From assembly GCA_043760555.1 (NCBI GenBank), contig JAYUOW010000286.1, positions 1 through 26,430 on the forward strand: a stretch of DNA of 26,430 nucleotides. Reading direction: 5' to 3'. Shown here in pieces: positions 20,409-26,430 of the stretch (position 1 is the first letter of the stretch; every line of letters begins with the position of its first letter). Source of the stretch: JANMDR01 sp043760555 (GTDB lineage: Bacteria; Pseudomonadota; Gammaproteobacteria; Burkholderiales; Usitatibacteraceae). Below the pieces are notes generated by a model. It ran no database searches. It was not told the origin of the DNA and was given only the letters and a program-made list of their open reading frames with translations. A program made the translations under genes and the position numbers.

Positions 20409-22865
20409 ATGCCAAGTAAAGCCCTACAGGCACTGCCATTTGAAGCCACGAGTTTGGCCGACTACGCACCCGTGCTGGATTTATTACCGAGCGCAATTTG
20501 GCTGGTAGACCCTGAAAGCGCACTCATTTTTGTGAACCGCGCATGGACTGCACTTACCGGCAAAACCATTGCCCAACAACTACAAGATGGTTGGCAAGCA
20601 CTGTTACACGACCAAACACGCGAAGAGAATATGGCGCTTTGGTGGGCGGCGTTTAATACCAAAAGTGAATACCGTGGCGATTTACAAATTATTCATGCTA
20701 GCGGCCGCGCCGTTTGGATTCACGATTCGGCCACCCCGCTATACGCTAAAGACGGCAGATTTTTGGGCTATGTTGGTGCCAGCATCGACATCACTGAGCA
20801 AAAAAAAGCGGAACTATTTGCGCAAGCTGCAGCAACGCGCATCCACTTAATCGCCAACAATGTGCCAGCCCTCGTGGCTCAATTTGAAATGAGCGACGGC
20901 TTCCGCTGCACATTTGCCAATGCCGCTTACGCGCGAACTTATGGCTTTACGGTGGAGGAACTGGCTAACAAAAAGCTGTACGACATTATTGGCGCCGCCG
21001 CTTATGCCACCATACAGCCCTATGTGGACGCCTGTATCGCTGGCGACGTGGTGAGCTATACGCGTTCTCTGAAAGCAGCAGATGGCAGCGACAAAGTGAT
21101 TGAGGTTAATTTAATCCCACATTTTGGTGGCAGTGCCGACGCTACAAGCGCCTTTGTACTCATTAACGACATTACCAAACATCGTCGTGCGGAAGCGCAA
21201 GCGCGCGACAGCGAAGATCGCTTGCGTAAATTTTTTAACGCAACAACTGAAGGTATTATTTTTTCCGATAGCGGTACTATCAGCGATTGTAACGACGCTG
21301 TTGCCCACATGATGCGCTTATTGCCGGAAGATTTGATCGGCAGGTCCATGTTTGAATTTGTCGCACCCCAATCGCGCAATTTGGTTTTGCGAAACGTCGG
21401 CGCGGGTTATGAGCGTCCCTACGAAATCACCGCCGTACGCGCCGACGGCACTCAATTTACCGCTGAAGTGCATGGTAAATCAAACATGGAAAGCGACAGT
21501 AACCATCGCATGACGGTGGTGCGCGACATTTCTGATCGCAAAACCGCTGAAGCCCATATTCAGTTTTTAGCGCACCATGATTTACTTACCGGCCTACCAA
21601 ACCGCGCACAATTGAACACCAAACTTGAAGCCGCCGTTGATGCAGCTAGTCGCGGCGAAACGCAGTTAGCGGTACTATTTATCGACTTAGATAACTTCAA
21701 AACGGTCAATGATTCGCTCGGACACCATGCTGGAGATGCCCTATTAAAGCGCGTTAGCGAGCATTTGCTCAGCACTTGCCACGCCGACGATATCCTCGGA
21801 CGCTTAGGCGGCGATGAGTTTTTAGTCGTCACTAGGCTCAATGTTTTAGATGCGCTGCCTTTCGCTCAAGGCTTGGCCCATGCGATTGCCGAACCATTCG
21901 TAATCGACGGCCAAACCCTCACCGCGCATTGCAGTATCGGCGTTAGCTGCTACCCGCGCGATGGCAAATTACCCGACGAACTCATACGTAATGCCGATGC
22001 TGCAATGTATGTTGCCAAAGAGCGCGGCCGCAACAATGTGCAACTGTTTACGAGTTCGCTACAGCGTGCTGCCTCGCAAGCGTTGGCCACCGAAAACGGC
22101 CTGCGCCGCGCTCTGCGCAATGGCGAATTTGAGCTTTATTATCAGCCGGAAATTTCACTCGCAACCGGCGCATTATGCGGCGTAGAAGCGCTAATTCGCT
22201 GGAACCATCCCGAGCTTGGTTTAGTGTCGCCAGACTACTTTATTCCCGTTGCCGAAGCGCGCGGTTTAATTGTGCCAATCGGCCAATGGGTACTCAACAC
22301 CGCCTGCAAACAAATTCAAAGCTGGAAAGCGCGCGGGCTAGATCATCTGCTCGTTGCGGTAAATTTATCGGCGATTCAATTTCAACAACAATCATTAGCC
22401 GACGATGTAGCGCAAGCGCTAGCCGAGCACGAAACAGCTGGAAACTGCCTAGAATTGGAGCTTACCGAGAGTTTATTCCTAGAAGATGTCGTTACGGCAT
22501 CTAAAGTGCTGTACGCCTTAAAAGACTTGGGCGTGATGTTGGCGGTGGATGATTTTGGTACCGGTTATTCGTCGCTTTCGTATTTAAAACGCTATCCAAT
22601 TGATAAGCTAAAAATTGATCGATCATTCGTGCGTGACATTCCCGGTGATGCCGATGATGTGGCGATTACCACCGCCATTATTAACCTCGCCACCAGCTTA
22701 GAAATAACCGTGCTGGCTGAAGGCGTTGAAAACCGCGGTCAGTTGAACTTTTTGCGCGAACACGGCTGCAACGAAGCCCAAGGTTATTTTATTGCGCGCC
22801 CTATGCCGGCTGAAGATTTTTTTAATTGGGCGATGCAACATAATGCGCAAAGTTTTGTCCAATAA
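20409..22865 (+). CDS. PAS-PAS-PAS-GGDEF-EAL cyclic-di-GMP signalling protein
   Basis: A sensor of 818 residues that should make and/or break cyclic-di-GMP. Three PAS domains lie at about 18-130, 145-258 and 270-378 (ends marked by SIDITEQKKAE, INDITKHRRAEA, VRDISDRKTAEA). The GGDEF domain (about 384-548) keeps GGDEF at 467-471 and FIDLDNFKTVNDSLGHHAGD. The inhibitory RxxD site appears lost, with His458 in place of Arg. The EAL domain (about 560-808) keeps EAL at 593-595, the Glu of ELTESLF, VDDFGTGYSSL at 713-723 and AEGVE. Both catalytic signatures look intact. No membrane helix is seen. The start is uncertain: ATG 20409 gives PAS at once and agrees with a weak promoter at 20299-20326, while a GTG at 20232 would add 59 unconvincing residues. 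Confidence 0.88.
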   Translation: MPSKALQALPFEATSLADYAPVLDLLPSAIWLVDPESALIFVNRAWTALTGKTIAQQLQDGWQALLHDQTREENMALWWAAFNTKSEYRGDLQIIHASGRAVWIHDSATPLYAKDGRFLGYVGASIDITEQKKAELFAQAAATRIHLIANNVPALVAQFEMSDGFRCTFANAAYARTYGFTVEELANKKLYDIIGAAAYATIQPYVDACIAGDVVSYTRSLKAADGSDKVIEVNLIPHFGGSADATSAFVLINDITKHRRAEAQARDSEDRLRKFFNATTEGIIFSDSGTISDCNDAVAHMMRLLPEDLIGRSMFEFVAPQSRNLVLRNVGAGYERPYEITAVRADGTQFTAEVHGKSNMESDSNHRMTVVRDISDRKTAEAHIQFLAHHDLLTGLPNRAQLNTKLEAAVDAASRGETQLAVLFIDLDNFKTVNDSLGHHAGDALLKRVSEHLLSTCHADDILGRLGGDEFLVVTRLNVLDALPFAQGLAHAIAEPFVIDGQTLTAHCSIGVSCYPRDGKLPDELIRNADAAMYVAKERGRNNVQLFTSSLQRAASQALATENGLRRALRNGEFELYYQPEISLATGALCGVEALIRWNHPELGLVSPDYFIPVAEARGLIVPIGQWVLNTACKQIQSWKARGLDHLLVAVNLSAIQFQQQSLADDVAQALAEHETAGNCLELELTESLFLEDVVTASKVLYALKDLGVMLAVDDFGTGYSSLSYLKRYPIDKLKIDRSFVRDIPGDADDVAITTAIINLATSLEITVLAEGVENRGQLNFLREHGCNEAQGYFIARPMPAEDFFNWAMQHNAQSFVQ

Positions 22866-22914
22866 CTAATCCGTTGTACCGTATCCCCAGCCTAGATTTA
22901 AATTGAAAGCATTG

Positions 22915-24897
22915 ATGAATAAGTCGCGACCATTAAAAACCACTAAACACAAACCACGCAATAAAAAATCCGTGCAGAATAACCCGAAAGCAACACTTAA
23001 CGATGCCTGCAGAAGCCCTAAAATAGGGCGTCTACAGGCATTCAATTGGCGCGCTTGCAATACGGGCGCGTGGCTTAAGCTTAGCGCGTGCATGAGCGCT
23101 GCCCTCCTTACACCCACCTACGCCCAAGCGCCACAAAATATTGATGAAGTGATTATCACCGCCACCCGCGTCGCGCAAAAAGCCGATTCGGTATTAGCGC
23201 AAATCTCGATCATCAGCCGCGATCAAATTACGTCCGCTGGCAGCGCCACACTGGTCGAAATATTGCAACGTTATGCGGGCGTAGAAATTCGCGCTACCGG
23301 CACCGCAGGGCAGCCTAGCGGCATTTTTATGCGCGGTGCCAATACATCCCATACCCTCGTGCTAGTGGATGGCGTGCGCGTGGGCTCAGCCAGTACTGGA
23401 ACGGCCGCGCTTGAACATATTGCGCTTGATTTAATTGAGCGGATTGAAATTGTAAAGGGTTCGTTTTCTGGGCTTTATGGTTCGGACGCCATCGGCGGCG
23501 TGGTACAAATATTTACGCGCGGGCAAAAATCACCGCGTTTAAATGCGGAACTTAACGTCGGCAATAAAGCTACCAATGGTTTTAACGGCGGCTTTTCTAC
23601 CGTTGAAGGTAAAACCTATTTGGCGTTTAATTTCGGCATGCAAAAAGTCAACGCCGCATCCGCCACCAACGCCCGCGCGCCGCGCTTTATTTACAACGCC
23701 GACAAAGATGCCTACACCAACACCAACGTCGTCATCAAGGCCGCGCACACGCTGTGGCAGGGCGAAACCGTGGCAGCACAAGTGTGGCAATCGCGCGGTA
23801 AAGCGCAGTTTGATGCAGGACAAATTGCTGCCGAAAACCAACAAACCTTAAACGGCGCGCAAGTGGAAAGTAGCAACCAAATTATGCCGTGGTGGCAGTC
23901 AAAATTAGTGTTGGCCAGCACCCGCGATAGCATCAATATTTCAAGCGAATATCCTGCCAATTTTGCCACCAAGCAAAACCAGCTGCAGTGGCAAAACACC
24001 CTACGTACGCCCGTTGGCACGATGTTATTAGGAGCGGAACAAAATCGACAATCGCTCACCAGCAACACACCATATGATCGCAGCGATCGCACCGTAAAGT
24101 CAGTGTTTGCGAGCATTTCGGAACAACAAGATACTCAATATTTACAGGCCAATGTGCGGCTGGATAAATTTAAACACGCGAGCGGCTTAGACAGTAAACA
24201 AACCACGGGGCAGTTTGCCTATGGCGTAAAAGTGTGGCCCGAAGAATTGGTGTATAGCTCGGTTGCACGGGGCTATAAATTACCTAGCTTTAATGATTTG
24301 TATTACCCCGGTTTTTCTAACGCCGCCCTCAAACCTGAACGCAATACCAATACCGAAATTGGTTACAAATATGAGCGCAAGGCTGGGCGAATTACCGACG
24401 CATTGACTGCCAGTGCAGCATTATTCGACAACAAAATTGAAGACTTAATTAGCTTTAACGCCGCCACTTCAAAACCCGAAAACATCAGCCGCGCCCACAT
24501 ACGCGGGTTAGAACTGGCCGCCAATGGCCAATGGCAAGAGCTTGACTTGCGCGCGTCCATCACCGCGCAGCAGCCGCTTGATGCCGATACCAAGTTACAA
24601 CTTCGCGGGCGCGCTAAAGTATTCGGCAGCGCTGGCATTGCAAAAACTATCGGCAAATTTAGTGGCAGCATTGATGTGGTGGCGGTAGGACAACGCTACG
24701 ATTCGGCCAATGAAGCACCAGACAGCCGTTTGGGCGGCTACGCCACCCTAGGCGCGCGATTGCAATATAATATTTCTAAACAATTTAGCGCTGAAATTGT
24801 GGGTAGCAATCTGACCAATCAGCCTTACGAACATAGCACTGGCTACAACACGCCGCGACGCCAAGTTATGTTTAATCTAAAATTCTCCGCGAAGTAA
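22915..24897 (+). CDS. BtuB-like TonB-dependent outer-membrane receptor
   Basis: An outer-membrane importer of 660 residues. The TonB box DEVIITATR lies at about 77-85. The plug domain follows (LVEILQRYAGVEIRATGTAGQPSGIFMRGANTSHTLVLVDGVRV, then IERIEIVKGSFSGLYGSDAIGGVVQIFTR), closest in memory to the vitamin B12 receptor BtuB. The rest is a beta-barrel ending in NTPRRQVMFNLKFS. The substrate is unproven; no cobalamin riboswitch fits in the 37-base gap upstream. Signal cleavage is likely after TPTYA (residue 70), so the signal region is unusually long, because a palindromic element is read in frame at about residues 30-46. The ATG at 22915 was preferred to TTG at 22903. Confidence 0.85.
   Translation: MNKSRPLKTTKHKPRNKKSVQNNPKATLNDACRSPKIGRLQAFNWRACNTGAWLKLSACMSAALLTPTYAQAPQNIDEVIITATRVAQKADSVLAQISIISRDQITSAGSATLVEILQRYAGVEIRATGTAGQPSGIFMRGANTSHTLVLVDGVRVGSASTGTAALEHIALDLIERIEIVKGSFSGLYGSDAIGGVVQIFTRGQKSPRLNAELNVGNKATNGFNGGFSTVEGKTYLAFNFGMQKVNAASATNARAPRFIYNADKDAYTNTNVVIKAAHTLWQGETVAAQVWQSRGKAQFDAGQIAAENQQTLNGAQVESSNQIMPWWQSKLVLASTRDSINISSEYPANFATKQNQLQWQNTLRTPVGTMLLGAEQNRQSLTSNTPYDRSDRTVKSVFASISEQQDTQYLQANVRLDKFKHASGLDSKQTTGQFAYGVKVWPEELVYSSVARGYKLPSFNDLYYPGFSNAALKPERNTNTEIGYKYERKAGRITDALTASAALFDNKIEDLISFNAATSKPENISRAHIRGLELAANGQWQELDLRASITAQQPLDADTKLQLRGRAKVFGSAGIAKTIGKFSGSIDVVAVGQRYDSANEAPDSRLGGYATLGARLQYNISKQFSAEIVGSNLTNQPYEHSTGYNTPRRQVMFNLKFSAK
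23005..23039. repeat. palindromic element copy 9, in frame in the TonB-receptor signal region
   Basis: GCCTGCAGAAGCCCTA and TAGGGCGTCTACAGGC flank AAA; 14 of 16 arm positions pair. It is followed by ATTCAATTGG, as at copy 2 on the other strand. Together they encode CRSPKIGRLQAFNW, similar to CESPILGRLRAFNW encoded by copy 2 on the reverse strand. Confidence 0.78.
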
Positions 24898-24906
24898 ATA
24901 AACATC

Positions 24907-26430
24907 ATGACCACATTAAATCCACTCCTTGATTTTTCCGGTATGCCGCGTTTTGATACGTTTACGCCGGAATGCGTAGCACCGGCAATCGATAGTTTGC
25001 TAGCCGACGCCAACGCCGTCGTTGCGCAACTATTGGCAGCAACAGAAGCGCCGACATGGAAGAATTTTGTGACGCCATTGGACGATGCCACCGAAAAACT
25101 AAGCCGCGCTTGGGGTGTTGTGAATCATTTAAATTTAGTGGCTAATTCACCTGCCTTGCGCGAAGCTTACAACACGCAATTGCCGTTAGTTACGGCGTTT
25201 TGGGCGGCCTTATCACTCAACGAGGCATTGTTTGCTAAATACCAGCAAATACGGGCTTCTCCAGCCAGTTTAAGCTTGAACGCCGCGCAAAATAAGTCGC
25301 TTGATAATGTGCTGCGCGACTTCCGTTTAGGCGGCGCAGAACTTGAAGCTACGGTGAAACCACGGTTTAAAAGTTTACAAGAATCGCTATCTAGTTTGTC
25401 GTCAAAATTTAACGACAATATTTTGGACGCAACGAACGCTTTTGGGCTGTATATCGAAGAGGAAAACGAATTAGCGGGCATTCCCACGGACGTATTGCAC
25501 ACCGCAAGAGCGGCGGCTGAGGCAGAGGGTAAAACCGGTTGGAAGCTCACGTTACATGCGCCATGTTTGATGCCGGTGCTGCAATATGCCCACTCACAGC
25601 CGCTTCGCGAAAAAATGTATCACGCTAACGTCACCCGCGCGAGCGACTTAGGCGCAACGGCCCTAGATAACACTGCACATATTTTAGACATCGTCGCCAA
25701 ACGCAACGAACTTAGCGGATTGTTGGGCTTCGAAAATTTTACGGCGCTATCGCTTGCGCCAAAAATGGCGCAATCAGCGAAGGAAGTGTTTGATTTTTTA
25801 AACGATATGGTCAAAGCAGCCAAACCCTTCGCGATGAATGATTTCGCCGCGCTGCAGTCATTTGCAAAAGTGGAACTCAATATGAGCACCGTTAATGCAT
25901 GGGACGTTGGTTATGTGTCAGAGCGCTTAAGAGTCGCCCGCTATGCATTTTCAGAGCAAGAAGTGCGCCAGTACTTTCCTGAAGATGCCGTATTAACGGG
26001 GCTTTTCAAGCTATTGCATACTATTTACGGCATCACTTTCAAGGCGGCCAACACATCGGTGTGGCATAGCGCCGTCCAGTTTTTTGACCTATTCGATCGC
26101 AAGCAAAATTTGATCGGTCATGTCTATCTTGACCTCTACGCAAACGCAGCCAAGCGCGGTGGCGCATGGATGGATAGTCCTAGATCCCGTCGTAAAGTGA
26201 CTGACGGAATGCAGTTACCGATTGCGTATTTAAACTGCAATTTTGCAGCGCCGGTGGATGGCAAACCAGCGTTGTTCACGCACAATAACGTCATTACCCT
26301 GTTCCATGAATTTGGCCACGGCCTCCATCATTTGCTCACCCATATTGATGAGTTGGGGGTGTCTGGCATTGCTGGTGTGGAATGGGATGCAGTGGAATTG
26401 CCGAGCCAGTTTATGGAAAACTTTTGCTGG
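24907..26430 (+). CDS. prlC: oligopeptidase A (M3 family), 3' end cut by the window
   Basis: The first 508 codons of an M3A metallopeptidase, usually about 680 residues, a cytoplasmic enzyme that degrades oligopeptides and cleaved signal peptides. The zinc motif is present as LFHEFGHGLHHLLT. Upstream family blocks are NLVANSPALREAYN, KRNELSGLLGFENF, and SERLRVARYAFSEQEVRQYFP. FFDLFDRKQNLIGHVYLDLYANAAKRGGAWM precedes the zinc site. The visible part ends at VEWDAVELPSQFMENFCW, typical of the region after HExxH. The ATG at 24907 lies nine bases after the TonB-receptor stop, so read-through transcription is likely. The frame is intact to the window edge. Confidence 0.9.
   Translation, partial: MTTLNPLLDFSGMPRFDTFTPECVAPAIDSLLADANAVVAQLLAATEAPTWKNFVTPLDDATEKLSRAWGVVNHLNLVANSPALREAYNTQLPLVTAFWAALSLNEALFAKYQQIRASPASLSLNAAQNKSLDNVLRDFRLGGAELEATVKPRFKSLQESLSSLSSKFNDNILDATNAFGLYIEEENELAGIPTDVLHTARAAAEAEGKTGWKLTLHAPCLMPVLQYAHSQPLREKMYHANVTRASDLGATALDNTAHILDIVAKRNELSGLLGFENFTALSLAPKMAQSAKEVFDFLNDMVKAAKPFAMNDFAALQSFAKVELNMSTVNAWDVGYVSERLRVARYAFSEQEVRQYFPEDAVLTGLFKLLHTIYGITFKAANTSVWHSAVQFFDLFDRKQNLIGHVYLDLYANAAKRGGAWMDSPRSRRKVTDGMQLPIAYLNCNFAAPVDGKPALFTHNNVITLFHEFGHGLHHLLTHIDELGVSGIAGVEWDAVELPSQFMENFCW

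Noticed and set aside
21729..21750. Sequence like the palindromic element (GCTGGAGATGCCCTATTAAAGC) inside the GGDEF domain
   Set aside because: It encodes HAGDALLK, a conserved GGDEF-family block, so coding constraint explains it; no right arm follows.
22866..22914. Cobalamin riboswitch before the BtuB-like receptor
   Set aside because: Only about 50 bases separate the two genes, too little for the riboswitch, and no B12-box-like sequence is present.
25981..26010. Partial likeness to the palindromic element (CTGAAGATGCCGTATTAA) in prlC
   Set aside because: The residues YFPEDAVLTGLF follow the M3 family pattern, and the inverted arm is absent.

Overview
The window looks like the chromosome of a Gram-negative proteobacterium, most likely a betaproteobacterium, though a gammaproteobacterium cannot be excluded by reading alone. 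The pointers are a zapB-zapA-6S RNA-EVE block, a complete livHMGF ABC-importer block, a TonB-dependent receptor, a BLIP/BamE-like lipoprotein and an oligopeptidase A gene. GC content looks moderate by eye; no organism name can be assigned.

Layout. 1-3100 is accessory DNA: a decayed 3' fragment of an EcsC-family gene bracketed by two palindromic repeats, a toxin-antitoxin pair (Phd-UPF0175 fusion antitoxin with a DUF3368 PIN-like toxin) behind a 10-bp inverted-repeat operator, a four-CxxC zinc-ribbon protein, and the intact EcsC paralogue. 3109-6723 (minus strand) is livH-livM-livG-livF, each gene overlapping the next by ATGA, with no binding-protein gene in view. 6888-15496 (plus strand) is the most interesting part: five tightly packed genes built around a 1229-residue tubulin/FtsZ-like protein with a C-terminal GYF_2 domain. 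Its partners are an unrecognised 512-residue protein, an exported membrane-anchored vWA-like protein, a small three-helix membrane protein with a Pro/Thr-rich tail, and a zinc-ribbon/proline-rich/one-TM protein. An M20 metallopeptidase gene follows 12 bases later. 16682-18085 (minus strand) holds two more toxin-antitoxin pairs, AbrB-type VapB with VapC, and Phd-type antitoxin with a frameshifted PIN toxin. A lipoprotein gene follows, then a housekeeping block on the minus strand: zapB, zapA, 6S RNA and an EVE-domain gene. 20409 to the end (plus strand) carries a PAS-PAS-PAS-GGDEF-EAL cyclic-di-GMP protein, a BtuB-like TonB-dependent receptor and the first three quarters of oligopeptidase A.

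Two themes run through the window. First, the tubulin-like cluster has the parts of a cytoskeleton-at-the-membrane machine: a GTPase-like filament former, several membrane-embedded or exported partners, and a proline-rich-ligand-binding module next to genes for proline-rich proteins. It resembles the FtsZ-like membrane-remodelling systems proposed from comparative genomics, with a domain composition I do not recognise. Second, a family of ~35-bp palindromes (arms close to GCCTGTAGACGCCCTA and its complement) occurs nine times. Four copies sit inside reading frames without breaking them, including the signal-peptide regions of two exported proteins and two sites in the tubulin-like gene, much like the ORF-embedded palindromic elements of Rickettsia.
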